Assembly: GCA_030378015.1 (NCBI GenBank)
Contig: JAUCGG010000021.1
Location: forward strand, 1 to 43,257
Origin: Desulfococcaceae bacterium HSG8
GTDB lineage: Bacteria; Desulfobacterota; Desulfobacteria; Desulfobacterales; 4be13
DNA length: 43,257 nt
Reading direction: 5' to 3'
The notes under the pieces were generated by a model that was not told the origin of the DNA, made no database searches, and was given only the letters and a program-made list of their open reading frames with translations. The stretch's first letter is position 1. Every line of letters begins with the position of its first letter. The position numbers were made by a program, and so were the translations under genes. Of this stretch, positions 22,163 through 31,170 are shown in pieces.

Positions 22163-25018
22163 TCAATCAAAACCAAACCCCACCATCGTCACATCATCCT
22201 GCCTCTCGCCCTCCCCCTTGTGTTCATTAAAAGCACGGAGCAATATTTCCCGCTGCTCTTCAAAGGGCTTGCTGCTGTTTTCTCCCAAAAGTTCTCTGAA
22301 TCGCCGGGAACCGAACCTGCGATCATTCTTTTCCCCGAGCTGGTCTGTAAATCCGTCCGTAATCATATAAAAGGACATGCCTTTTTCAATCTTTACCGCA
22401 TGATTTGTAAAGCTGAAATCCAGGTCAGAGCGTCTGTAACCCACGCTTTGGCGGTCTCCCTTTATGGTTGTTATCTCATTATTATGAATGCAGATCAGCG
22501 GCAGCCTGGCTCCTGCGAAAGTCAGGTTTGCTGCCCCGTCAGCCTGATACCTGGCAACACAGACAGCAGCATCCAGACCGTCATCGGAAATCGCATGTTC
22601 CGTGTCCTGGTGAAGCGATGTTTTGACAAAGAAGTTCAGTCGCTTCAGAATTTCCCCGGGATCGTAACAGTTCTCGTCCTTTATAATTCTCCTAAGACCC
22701 GAGGACGCAATCATTGTCATAAAAGCCCCGGGAACGCCGTGCCCCGTACAGTCAACAGTAGCGATTACAATACCGCCCGGAAAGGTATCAGTGAATAAAA
22801 TATCTCCGCTGACAATATCTCTTGGCATCCAGATAAAGAAGCTGTGAGGGAGGTGGATTTTCAGGCTTTCAGGACTGGGCAGCAGAGATGACTGTATGGT
22901 TTTTGCATATCGGATGCTTTCCATAATTTTCTGGTTTACAGCTTCAGCAGCTTCCCGTGCTCTCTCGGCTTTTTCTTTTTCCTTCCGCTCCGTGATATCC
23001 AGCATCGAACCTTCGTAGTAGCGTACGCTGCCGCTATCGTCGCGAACTGCCCGCGCGGTTACGGAGAGCCATATCATACTGCCGTCTTTCCTGTAATACC
23101 GGGTTTCAACCCCGATGATCCGGTCTGTCTTGCAGAGAATATCGCTAAACCCCTCACGATCCTCCGAATTTATATGGCATTCCGCTGCAAGGTCAATAGA
23201 AGAAGACATCAGTTCCTCCGGAGAGGCGTACCCCATAATCCTGGCCTGAGCCGGGTTCGCGCTGATGATGCTGCCGTCAGGTGCGGTCTGAAAAATGCCT
23301 TCCACCGCGTTTTCAAAAATGCCGCGGTATTTTTCCTCTGCTTTTCTCAATGACGCCTGTTTTACCTGTAACTGGATGATTTTATCACGAATGGAATTAC
23401 GCATATATTCAAAGCTTCCTGCAAGGCTGCCCAGTTCGTCATTCTGACGGATATCAATTTTCTGATCCAGGTTCCCGTGCGCCAGGCGGTCAGCACTTTC
23501 TTTCAAGCGATGCAGCGGTCTGACAACAGAACGACGGATCAGGATGAAGAACGGAATGATAACTGCCAGCATTACAAAAAATGTCAGGAACCCGAGCCTT
23601 GTGGATCGGGATATCAGGCTTGCCGAAGCTTCTGCGGCTTCTTTTTGTTTTTTCTGAACAGAAACGAGCATTTTGGCCAAGGCATCTCTTATCTGATTGC
23701 CGTATTCATCCAGCCTATCTTTTATCTGAATAAAATCCGTTTCCATATTTTTCATTTCATCGGCACTTTTCACGATCATATGTTTCAGATCCGAGCGGAT
23801 ACCCCGGGCCAGCTTGGGAAACGTGTCAATAATATTTTGTGCAGCGATATCTTCATCATCCGTGGAAGCCATATTAATAAGGCTCTCCAGATTTTCTGTT
23901 ATGAACATCGCATTTCTGTCAATGATCTCCGCATATTCTTTGTTTATCCCGCCTTTGTTTTTGTAGGTGAGCATCCGCATTGTAACGAGCATAAGTTCGG
24001 AATGCGCGCGCATCATTTTGTTGATACTTGTAAATTTTTCATTCTGCAGAAACTCCAGGCTTATGGCCTCGCCTTGTCCTGTTTTTACGAAACGGAAAAC
24101 TTCCGCCAGGTCATCTGCTATCTGGTTGCTGTACATATCAAGAACACCGTTCATCTGGATAAATTCCGATTTGTCAGCGCGTTCTTCTATTAATCTTACA
24201 ATATCCGACTGAATGCGTTTCGCCATTTTGGGAAACGTGTAGCGAAAATGCTCTGCGGTCCCCTTTTGTGTCTGACTATAAGGAGTATCAGTCATCTCGA
24301 CAAGGCTATCCAGGTTGTTCATAATAAACTTTAAACTATCATTGATGGTCTCCGCCCTTTTTCTATCTATGATCCCGTCATCTTTATTAATAACAGCGTC
24401 TTTTACAGACAGCATCAGTCTCGAGTGCATACGCATCAGCTTATTGATAAGGTTGATTTGCTGTATTCGTAAAGTCGCATTATATGTCGCCTCCTCCATC
24501 TCTCTCTGTACCGCGGCAAACAATTTGGCAAGATCGTTCTCTATCTGCTCTCCCTGAGAATAAAGTCTGGCTTCGATATCGGTGAAATCTGCCTCGATCT
24601 TTCGGAGTCTGGCATTACTCTCCCTGATCAGCGTTACCAGATCCGTTTTTATACCTTCTGACAGCTTGGGGAAGGTCTGTCTTATCGTATTTACCAGCCG
24701 CTTTTCTTCCCCGGTATCTGCGATTTCCTCCAGCTTCCTGAAGTTATCCTCAAAAAAATTTATATCCGCGTTTATTTTATCTTTATCTATCTGGTTATTA
24801 TCTTTATCAATAATCGCGTCTGTTGCAGATGATATCAGGTTAGAATAAGCCTCATTCAATTTTTTGATCAGAGCCAATTGTTCATTTCGTACAGATGTCT
24901 TTGCCGAGGCGTATTGAATTGCTCTGTTGGTAAAATGGGCATTACCTGCCGGAATAGCCAGCGCCATAAATATGATGACACCGATCAGTGACATTTTTCT
25001 TCCGATTGTCCATGTCAT
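22163..25018 (-). CDS. Membrane PAS-HAMP sensor with SpoIIE-type PPM phosphatase
   Basis: A 951-residue inner-membrane phosphatase. TM1 is at about 9-27. A large extracytoplasmic region follows, made of three tandem modules of about 140 residues (53-192, 193-333, 334-473), each with a D/N-K-D/N-x2-x-I motif near position 20 and a TFPK(L/M) motif near position 68. TM2 is at 474-495, HAMP to about 550, PAS about 570-690 (YRGIFENAVEGIFQTAPDGS), then a short coiled coil and the SpoIIE phosphatase with DIVSGD, DCTGHGVPGAFM, DDGLDAAV, TDGFTDQ and QDDVTMV, all metal ligands present. Such enzymes dephosphorylate anti-sigma antagonists, so the slr1659-like protein at 7537 is a candidate target. AAGAGAA precedes the ATG. 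Confidence 0.94.
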   Translation of the reverse strand: MTWTIGRKMSLIGVIIFMALAIPAGNAHFTNRAIQYASAKTSVRNEQLALIKKLNEAYSNLISSATDAIIDKDNNQIDKDKINADINFFEDNFRKLEEIADTGEEKRLVNTIRQTFPKLSEGIKTDLVTLIRESNARLRKIEADFTDIEARLYSQGEQIENDLAKLFAAVQREMEEATYNATLRIQQINLINKLMRMHSRLMLSVKDAVINKDDGIIDRKRAETINDSLKFIMNNLDSLVEMTDTPYSQTQKGTAEHFRYTFPKMAKRIQSDIVRLIEERADKSEFIQMNGVLDMYSNQIADDLAEVFRFVKTGQGEAISLEFLQNEKFTSINKMMRAHSELMLVTMRMLTYKNKGGINKEYAEIIDRNAMFITENLESLINMASTDDEDIAAQNIIDTFPKLARGIRSDLKHMIVKSADEMKNMETDFIQIKDRLDEYGNQIRDALAKMLVSVQKKQKEAAEASASLISRSTRLGFLTFFVMLAVIIPFFILIRRSVVRPLHRLKESADRLAHGNLDQKIDIRQNDELGSLAGSFEYMRNSIRDKIIQLQVKQASLRKAEEKYRGIFENAVEGIFQTAPDGSIISANPAQARIMGYASPEELMSSSIDLAAECHINSEDREGFSDILCKTDRIIGVETRYYRKDGSMIWLSVTARAVRDDSGSVRYYEGSMLDITERKEKEKAERAREAAEAVNQKIMESIRYAKTIQSSLLPSPESLKIHLPHSFFIWMPRDIVSGDILFTDTFPGGIVIATVDCTGHGVPGAFMTMIASSGLRRIIKDENCYDPGEILKRLNFFVKTSLHQDTEHAISDDGLDAAVCVARYQADGAANLTFAGARLPLICIHNNEITTIKGDRQSVGYRRSDLDFSFTNHAVKIEKGMSFYMITDGFTDQLGEKNDRRFGSRRFRELLGENSSKPFEEQREILLRAFNEHKGEGERQDDVTMVGFGFD

Positions 25019-25057
25019 TGTTATTCTCTTTTCAATAATATAATAGAGCCTTTATTT

Positions 25058-25320
25058 AGATATCCGGAGTGCCGGACTCACAGTTTGGCAGTAACATGAA
25101 ACGGGGAGTGCTGACTGTAAGTCCGGCTTCTGCCAAACTGTAAGTTTGGCACTCCGACTTCTTATTTCCGATAAACGGCCATTATCTGACGGGCACAACG
25201 AAACATGAAAGTCTCCGGAGTTCCGGGTGTGTATGCGCAAGCTTCGCTTCGCTCGCTTACGCAATGCCAGACTGTAAGTTTGGCACTCCGACTTCTTATT
25301 TCCGATAAGGTCAGAGACCT
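25058..25320. repeat. GGAGTGCC palindromes with ACGAAACATGAAAG units
   Basis: At 25063-25160 the stem GGAGTGCC...GGCACTCC is present, with a second partial palindrome inserted (ACATGAAACGGGGAGTGC). At 25180-25215, ATAAACGGCCATTATCTGAC with GGGCACAACGAAACATGAAA is the reverse of the unit repeated at 31311-31641. A further AGACTGTAAGTTTGGCACTC arm is at 25269-25290, each followed by CGACTTCTTATTTCCGATAA. The region fills the gap between the phosphatase and the DUF58 gene. Confidence 0.7.
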
Positions 25321-25330
25321 GAACCAGCAT

Positions 25331-26281
25331 TCAAATTTCATCCGAAGGCAGGTTGAAAAATGCCAGGATTTTCAGGCACTGATGCTTGTGTATCTCTCCT
25401 TTTCCCGGGTCAATCATCTTTCCGGGCAGTTTAAGCCCGTAGTCCAGATTCATGCGATTTGCTTTCAGCACCATATCGCACAGCCGGGAAAGTTTTCGCT
25501 CTGTATCTGTATCCCTGAATTTACTCCAGTCTATGAAAACAGATGAAACACTTCCGCCGGTAAAAGATTTGGTAAAAAGTCCCCGTCCGCGGGAATAGGC
25601 TTTCCAGGAGATGTGGCGAAGGGAATCCCCGGGCTGATAGGGCTTCAGCCCTTGGAAGTCATCAACCCCAGGCCCGGCAGATGCTTCCGCGTCATTATTG
25701 CTATCTGAACAGGCCCCGATCTCAGGATTGAAAACCGTGCTTAACGGAGCCGGATAAACCGTGCATTTCAGGTTAAAGCGAAGATTTGACCATGCGCGAA
25801 AAAGCCCCAGCGGATACATGCTGGAAACAGTCAGGGAGCCGGGTCTGAAGCGTCCTCTCTGCCCCGAGGCAATCTGAACTCTGACTTGGTTATCCTTATT
25901 CGAAAAAAGCTCCCGGCAGGATTCTTCGCCTTTGAAAAACGAGAAGGAAACCGCTGCCCGGGCAGGGGGAGTCGTGCGGACAATGAATTCAAAAACAGCC
26001 GTTTCATTGGCAAATACCGGCGTTGTTCTGACAGAAACAACCTGAATACCGGAGAGGTTCCTGAAAGTGTGCAGGATAGAAACAAAGGCCATGCTTCCCA
26101 AAAGGAAGGTGAGAAGAAAACCCAGGTTGTTATTGTAGTTAAGAGAGCCTGCCAGCATGGTTCCCAGGATGATTATAAACAGCAGGCCGTGCCGGGTCGG
26201 GAGAATATATATCCGTTTCCGATCCAGTGTTTGGGGAAAAGAAGCTTCTGAGTTTGTTTGTCTCAAAAATTTTAAATTCAT
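25331..26281 (-). CDS. DUF58 domain protein
   Basis: A 316-residue membrane protein. Two membrane segments lie close to the N-terminus (HGLLFIIILGTMLAGSLN and GFLLTFLLGSMAFVSIL), followed by a beta-rich region, and the DUF58 signature GLKPYQPGDSLRHISWKAYS with GRGLFTKSF near residues 225-255. These proteins usually form a unit with a MoxR ATPase and a transglutaminase-like protein, acting in envelope assembly or secretion. Neither partner is next to it here. The start MNLKFLRQTN is preferred; an ATG 33 bases upstream is possible, and neither has a strong ribosome site. Confidence 0.87.
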   Translation of the reverse strand: MNLKFLRQTNSEASFPQTLDRKRIYILPTRHGLLFIIILGTMLAGSLNYNNNLGFLLTFLLGSMAFVSILHTFRNLSGIQVVSVRTTPVFANETAVFEFIVRTTPPARAAVSFSFFKGEESCRELFSNKDNQVRVQIASGQRGRFRPGSLTVSSMYPLGLFRAWSNLRFNLKCTVYPAPLSTVFNPEIGACSDSNNDAEASAGPGVDDFQGLKPYQPGDSLRHISWKAYSRGRGLFTKSFTGGSVSSVFIDWSKFRDTDTERKLSRLCDMVLKANRMNLDYGLKLPGKMIDPGKGEIHKHQCLKILAFFNLPSDEI

Positions 26282-26409
26282 ATTCCCGGAACCACGAATA
26301 ACACGGATTGACACGAATCATAAAAATATCTTCCCGTGTAATCCAGTGGTGACACTTTGTTTTTGTTATAAAATTTGAATCCTGATCTTATCACGCATCA
26401 TGTTTCACG

Positions 26410-27699
26410 TCATGGTACATACAAATTCGCTTTCACCGGAAGGTAAAGCGACAACGCGGGAATCAGGGAAATAATGATCAGAACGATAACATCCATAATA
26501 ATAAAAGGAATTGCTTCTTTTGCCACTGAATCCACATCCCCTCTGATGAGGTTTGCGGCTGTGAAAAGATTCACTCCCACCGGCGGGGTTGCCTGACCGA
26601 TGGCAAGCGCTGAGATAAAAATAACACCGTACCATAACGGATCAATTTTAAAGGCTGTAAGGACCGGGATCAGGATGGGCATGAGGAGATAGGAGATGGA
26701 AATGGCATCAAGAAACATTCCCAAGGCGAGAAGTAGGAGATCCACCAGGATGATCATGACAACAGCATTGGGAGATATCTCAACAATGAAGTTGGCTGCA
26801 AGATCAATGATGCCCATTACCGAGGCTGTCCAAGTAAAAATTCCCGCGAATGCCACGATAAACATGATCACCGAACTTGTGACTGCTGCATCCGCCAGGA
26901 TATCTGTGAGATCCCGCCATTTAACTGTCCGATAAATAAAAAGAGCGACAAACAGGCTGTAGAAAACAGCCACCACGGCCGCCTCAGTCGGAGTGAATAT
27001 GCCGGTATAGATTCCTCCGAGAATTATAATAGGTGTGAGAATCGCCCATATGGATTTTCTTAATGCTGTGAGAATTTCTGTAAGGCTTCCTCTTTTTTCT
27101 GATCCCGCATAGCCACGCCTTCTTGAGATGAGATATACTACAAAAATAGTTCCGAGACCGGTGATAATCCCCGGAACAATGCCCGCGACAAACAGCGCGC
27201 TTACAGATACGCTGGTGATGTTTCCATAAATAATAAATGCGATGCTGGGAGGAATAATGATGGACAAATCCGACGCGTTGGCAATGGTCGCGCCTGCAAA
27301 ATTTTTGTCATATCCGTGCCTGATCATGGGAGCCAGCAGTATCAGCCCCACGGCTGCGGTGGTTGCCGGGCCGGAACCGGAGAGAGCGCCCCAGAACATG
27401 CAGGTAAGCACTGCCACCATCCCCAGACCGCCCACGGCCTGTCCGACCAGCAGCTCAAAAAAATCAGCAATGGTAGCTGCCAGCTTTGCCCGTTCGAGAA
27501 TGACGCCTGCCAGCACAAAAAACGGAATCGCCAGCAGGGGAAACGAAGCAATGCCGGAGGAGAAGTTTATTCCCAGCATTTCGATACCCAGGTCAAACGC
27601 GAAGATTGTAAGCACTGCTGAAATACCAAGAGCTGTTCCGATGGGAACCCCGATGGCAATCAGCACCACAAGCGTGACAGTGATCAGTAAAATATCCAT
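26410..27699 (-). CDS. dctM: TRAP transporter large permease DctM
   Basis: A 429-residue inner-membrane protein with about 12 hydrophobic segments, the usual size for DctM. Family motifs include FPLLAIPFFVLAG near residue 55, GALSGSGPATTAAVG near 110 (with the re-entrant loop), and IFTPTEAAVVAVFYSLFVAL in the second half. It is the transport channel of a sodium-driven TRAP system, working with DctQ and the periplasmic DctP upstream. Ribosome site weak (GACGAG). The gap to dctQ is 213 bp and is mostly a palindromic repeat, unlike normal TRAP operons, where these genes nearly touch or are fused. Confidence 0.96.
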   Translation of the reverse strand: MDILLITVTLVVLIAIGVPIGTALGISAVLTIFAFDLGIEMLGINFSSGIASFPLLAIPFFVLAGVILERAKLAATIADFFELLVGQAVGGLGMVAVLTCMFWGALSGSGPATTAAVGLILLAPMIRHGYDKNFAGATIANASDLSIIIPPSIAFIIYGNITSVSVSALFVAGIVPGIITGLGTIFVVYLISRRRGYAGSEKRGSLTEILTALRKSIWAILTPIIILGGIYTGIFTPTEAAVVAVFYSLFVALFIYRTVKWRDLTDILADAAVTSSVIMFIVAFAGIFTWTASVMGIIDLAANFIVEISPNAVVMIILVDLLLLALGMFLDAISISYLLMPILIPVLTAFKIDPLWYGVIFISALAIGQATPPVGVNLFTAANLIRGDVDSVAKEAIPFIIMDVIVLIIISLIPALSLYLPVKANLYVP

Positions 27700-27753
27700 A
27701 ATAAACTCGTCAGACCTGCGAGATTTTTAAAACCTTGCAGGTCTCTTCAAATT

Positions 27754-27828
27754 ATAATGCCACGAAGGCACAAAGACGCGAAGTCTCACGAAGGTTCTTT
27801 GTGTTTCTTTGTGTCTTTGTGGCATTAT
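27754..27828. repeat. ATAATGCCAC palindromic element between dctQ and dctM
   Basis: ATAATGCCACGAAGGCACAA and its mirror TTTGTGTCTTTGTGGCATTA bracket a GAAGTCTCACGAAGGTTC core; the whole is an imperfect 75-bp hairpin. Outside it, AAAAAAGTTACACGTTCGTG matches the outer arm of the element at 28459. Related copies: 13410, 13832-14032, 15402. Confidence 0.78.
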
Positions 27829-27912
27829 CTGTCTGTGTTCTCTTTCGGTTAAAAAAGTTACACGTTCGTGTTTATCCGTGTCCCATACTGGTATATTATT
27901 TACGGGTGGTCA

Positions 27913-28395
27913 TTACCGGTTTTCAGTTTCCGCTTTCAGCCTGTATATAGCATCTTTATAAACACCCATGAAAACGAAGATTGAAAAAATCGGAACCCCG
28001 ATGTAATAAATCCACACCGGAACCCCTAATGCCCCGGAAGTCGCATGAAACAGTGTCAGTTCATCATAAACGGATATGATCATGAAGTAATCAACCAGAA
28101 CAAACAGCAACGCACTCAGGGCAGCACTCAGAAGGATGACCGCTTTCTTAAATCTTACGGGGAAAATATTAAACAACGTAACCATCCCCATCTGAGCGCC
28201 TCGCTCAAAAGCAATCCCGGTTCCGATTACAGTCATCCATACGAACATATTAATGGTGATCTCCTCCGTAGCCGCGAATGAAAAATGGAAGAAATAGCGG
28301 CTGATAACATTGATGAAGGCAATTGCGGCCATTGCAAACAGCAGGATGGCCGCTATAATGCGGCCAAGTCTCAAAGGTTCTTTTTTACTATTCAT
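27913..28395 (-). CDS. dctQ: TRAP transporter small permease DctQ
   Basis: A 160-residue inner-membrane protein with four hydrophobic segments. The pattern FINVISRYFF near residue 25, EITINMFVWMTVIGTGIAFERGAQ near 45-65 and the final FSIFVFMGVYKD are typical of DctQ. It joins DctM to form the membrane part of the transporter. It lies 207 bp after dctP and 213 bp before dctM, both gaps filled by copies of the same repeat. The ATG has only a GAGAA-like weak ribosome site. Confidence 0.93.
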   Translation of the reverse strand: MNSKKEPLRLGRIIAAILLFAMAAIAFINVISRYFFHFSFAATEEITINMFVWMTVIGTGIAFERGAQMGMVTLFNIFPVRFKKAVILLSAALSALLFVLVDYFMIISVYDELTLFHATSGALGVPVWIYYIGVPIFSIFVFMGVYKDAIYRLKAETENR

Positions 28396-28458
28396 AAAGC
28401 CCGGTTCTCGGCAGCAGACTTGCGGGTTTTTGAAACCTCGCAGCTCTTTGAATAACGG

Positions 28459-28583
28459 AAAATTTACGCGGTGTGCAGCTTATAATGCCACGAAGGCACA
28501 AAGGCGCGAAGTTTCACGAAGGTTCTTTGCGTTTGTGGCATTATCTGTCTTCAGTAAAAAAAGTTGCACATGGCGTAAAATTT
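28459..28583. repeat. ATAATGCCAC element with outer arms, between dctP and dctQ
   Basis: The inner 28482-28544 hairpin (ATAATGCCACGAAGGCACAA ... TTGTGGCATTAT) is enclosed by outer arms AAATTTACGCGGTGTGCAG and GTTGCACATGGCGTAAA, which pair with two mismatches. The outer arms show that the element is about 125 bp. The right arm is also present at 14033-14050 (GCTGCACATCGCGTAAA). Confidence 0.78.
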
Positions 28584-28602
28584 GGGCGTCGAAATTTCGC
28601 TC

Positions 28603-29670
28603 CTATTCCCCCATATCTCCCTTTGCTTTTTCATAAAGGTCTTTTGTTACCTTCGGGATCCATTTCTCATAGAGCGGTTTTGTGGCGTTGATGAAGGCGT
28701 TGCGCTCTTCATCTGACAAAAAAGTGACCTTCATGTCTTTGCTTTCGAGAAATTTGACAGGTTCGGAAACTTCCATAGTATGATTGAACTCATTTTTGAG
28801 AACATTGAGCGATTTATCGCCGTCCAGACCGGCTCGGCAGAGGGCTTTTTCAAATTGCCCCGCTTCCTGAGCCGCTCTGAGGATGGCTTCCTGGATATCC
28901 TTGGGAAAAGCATCCCACTGCTTTTTGTTCCAGTAAATAACGAGGGGATCAACCAGATAGTTCCAGAAGGTAGCGAATTTGTGATAATTATGAATCTGCA
29001 CAGGAACAAGAACCCCCACGGGATTCTCCTGTCCGTCCACAACCCCCTGCTGAAATGCGGTTATCGCGTCCCCCCAGTTCATATTGACAGGGTCCGCGCC
29101 CAGTTGCCGGAATGTTTCGATAAAAAGAGGACTCCCCACCACTCGGATTCTCAGCCCTTTCAGATCCTCCGGCTTTCGAATCTCTTTTTTACTGTTGGTT
29201 ACCTGTCTGAATCCGTTTTCAGCCCAGCCAAGGCCCTTCAGACCGAATTTTTCCATAATCCCGAACAAAGCTTTCCCTGTTTCCCCGGCTTCCATCTTAT
29301 CAAGGTTTTCAAAATTATTGATAAAGAAAGGGAGATGAAATATATTCATTTCCGGAATAACCGTGGAAGTATTGATTGTGGATTCCATTGCACAGTCAAT
29401 CACGCCCTTGGCAACCATCTGGGGCGATTTCATCTGAGCGCCTTTGAGCAGTATGCTGCTGTAATAGGGCTTTACATTGATCTGGCCCTTGGTTTTTTCT
29501 TTGACCAGTTCTGCAAATTTGGCAGCTCCCATTCCCCAGTAAAATGAAGGGCCTACGTTAAGGGTAAGTCTGTATTCTTTTTTGAATTCACCTGCGGAGG
29601 CTCCCGTGGCAACCACAAAACACAGAAGCAAAACGAAAACAATTTTTGTGATCAAACTTCCTTTTTTCAT
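28603..29670 (-). CDS. dctP: TRAP transporter substrate-binding protein DctP
   Basis: A 355-residue periplasmic protein. The signal peptide is about residues 1-26 (MKKGSLITKIVFVLLLCFVV, then ATGASAG). The DctP signature follows: YYWGM-like GPSFYWGMGAAKFAEL, IFHLPFFI, GLGWAENGFRQVTNSKKEIR with the Arg that binds carboxylates, LKGLRIRVVGSP, and AFQQGVVDGQENPV. It captures an organic acid, or a similar carboxylate, and hands it to DctQM. The start at MKKGSL is fixed by AAGGAGA and the signal peptide; longer frames upstream are spurious. The substrate cannot be told. The promoter should lie in 29671-29760. Confidence 0.96.
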   Translation of the reverse strand: MKKGSLITKIVFVLLLCFVVATGASAGEFKKEYRLTLNVGPSFYWGMGAAKFAELVKEKTKGQINVKPYYSSILLKGAQMKSPQMVAKGVIDCAMESTINTSTVIPEMNIFHLPFFINNFENLDKMEAGETGKALFGIMEKFGLKGLGWAENGFRQVTNSKKEIRKPEDLKGLRIRVVGSPLFIETFRQLGADPVNMNWGDAITAFQQGVVDGQENPVGVLVPVQIHNYHKFATFWNYLVDPLVIYWNKKQWDAFPKDIQEAILRAAQEAGQFEKALCRAGLDGDKSLNVLKNEFNHTMEVSEPVKFLESKDMKVTFLSDEERNAFINATKPLYEKWIPKVTKDLYEKAKGDMGE

Positions 29671-29919
29671 TACAATTCTCCTTAATTCATTGTATCGGGT
29701 TTGAAAGTACAAACGTACGCGCTGTAAGAGCGAAGACTCTTTGCAAAATGTAATTTTGGCATACTTCAGCGGTTGTTTGCAGTAAATGATTAAGACTCGT
29801 TTACGTTTTTTCGATGTATTTGGCAAGGAAAAACTTGGCAGACGACTTGGGGGAAAGAATTCTGCCGCAGGGATGAAAGCAAGCTTTGAACTCCAAGGCC
29901 GCAAAAATTGTGAACTACT

Positions 29920-30026
29920 ACACCACTTTTTAAGTTCTTCCCTCTTACTCCAACCGGACTGATAAGTCCGGCGGTGGCTAGGATTTGCCAATCCGGGCCG
30001 AGCAAGACGAACTTAAAAAGTGGTGT
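29920..30026. mobile_element. ACACC-ended element, 107 bp, 6-bp target duplication
   Basis: It begins ACACCACTTTTTAAGTTCTT and ends GAACTTAAAAAGTGGTGT, a near-perfect 18-bp terminal repeat. ACTACT flanks both ends (29914-29919 and 30027-30032). The interior is not the usual C/G arms but CCAACCGGACTGATAAGTCC and GGATTTGCCAATCCGGGCC, shared with the 12163 element, so the ends carry a swapped core. Confidence 0.82.
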
Positions 30027-30032
30027 ACTACT

Positions 30033-30529
30033 GAGATTGTATCGGCAAGAATCGGATATTTTAAAAAAATGATATAATATTAAATATAGCTTTTAACAAA
30101 AAGATTGTCTGGAGTGCATTCTGGCAGATTGTACGTCTGACACTCCGAAGCGGCAGATTTTTCTTAGGTGATTTCCGGAAAAGAATATAAATATACCAAG
30201 CGAAGTTTGTAGTACAGCACTTTGGAACACCTGATACCATAAATTCGCAATATTCTAATTGATTGCCCGAAAATCATGTGATACAAAAATATTTTGAAAA
30301 TGGTTTTATTTCGTGTTTTTCGTGGATATCCGCTCATGATCGGCAGATCATGTTCCCCCGGAATGACAGTATGTTCTCCGTCATTCCGGGAAAACCGGAA
30401 GACGAATATCTTCCGACTTTAACCCGGAATCAACTTTTGGGAAAAGTTTTCGATCTGACAAAATTTTCACATCAACCGTAAGAATTTATTTTGACGAATG
30501 GAGCCGATGATCGGGAGACAGATAAAAGA
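30033..30529. other. Repeat-bearing intergenic region, no supported gene
   Basis: It holds a partial GGAGTGC palindrome (30111-30150), a half GGTGATTTCCGGAAAAGAAT element (30171-30215) and a CCGGAATGAC / GTCATTCCGG stem (30358-30390). A 72-codon frame at 30263-30481 crosses that stem and is not believed. The promoter of the HD gene should be here. Confidence 0.5.
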
Positions 30530-31156
30530 ATGGCAGTATATCCGGAAGACTGGAACAGGCTATGGAAAGAACTGGGAGTACAGGAGAATACGGATGCCTT
30601 GTTTGAAAGGCTTTCAGCAGCTTATTCCGAACCGCATCGCGATTATCACACCCTTGTTCATGTTGAGGATTGTTTAAATGAACTGGAACGGTCATGCGTT
30701 CTTGCAGATCATGCAAATGAGATCAGAATCGCCATATGGTTTCACGACGCTGTTTACAAACCCTTTGCCACTGACAATGAAGCACGAAGCGCGCAAATGG
30801 CTGAAAAATCGCTTGTGGAAGCAGGTATCTCACCTGCTGTTGCTGACCGGGTGTCTGATCTGATTCTGGCTACAAAACACCCTTGCAGGCCCAAAACAGC
30901 AGATGCCAGCCTTATTGTTGATATTGATCTCTCCATACTTGGCAAACCTCCCGATATTTTTGACGCATACGAGGAAAATATCCGATATGAGTACAAACGG
31001 GTTCCCTGGTTCATTTATCGGAAGAAGCGTGCAGAACTTTTAAAACTGTTTCTCAGCCAAGAGCGTATTTACCTGCGAAATGAATTCCGTAACCGTTATG
31101 AAAAACAGGCCATGGAGAACATTAAACGATCTGTGGGAAGACTTCTTCGGAAGTGA
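30530..31156 (+). CDS. HD-domain metal-dependent phosphohydrolase-like protein
   Basis: A 208-residue soluble protein of the small HD family sometimes mislabelled as an NMDA receptor subunit. The metal-site pieces are RDYHTLVHVEDCL (His) and IAIWFHDAVY (the HD pair), with D-x-SIL near residue 135 (LIVDIDLSILG). The first line of the family (W-x2-L, L-x2-AYSEPHR-YH) is clear. Substrates are unknown; the fold hydrolyses phosphate esters or nucleotides. The start is ambiguous: ATG 30530 is chosen because the family begins close to the W-x-RLW motif; TTG 30491 is the alternative. It has no partner gene. Confidence 0.85.
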   Translation: MAVYPEDWNRLWKELGVQENTDALFERLSAAYSEPHRDYHTLVHVEDCLNELERSCVLADHANEIRIAIWFHDAVYKPFATDNEARSAQMAEKSLVEAGISPAVADRVSDLILATKHPCRPKTADASLIVDIDLSILGKPPDIFDAYEENIRYEYKRVPWFIYRKKRAELLKLFLSQERIYLRNEFRNRYEKQAMENIKRSVGRLLRK

Positions 31157-31170
31157 AAAAGGGGTTTTTA

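Noticed and set aside
30263-30481. 72-codon frame upstream of the HD gene
   Set aside because: It reads through a CCGGAATGAC hairpin and a repeat half; no start signal and no family resemblance.
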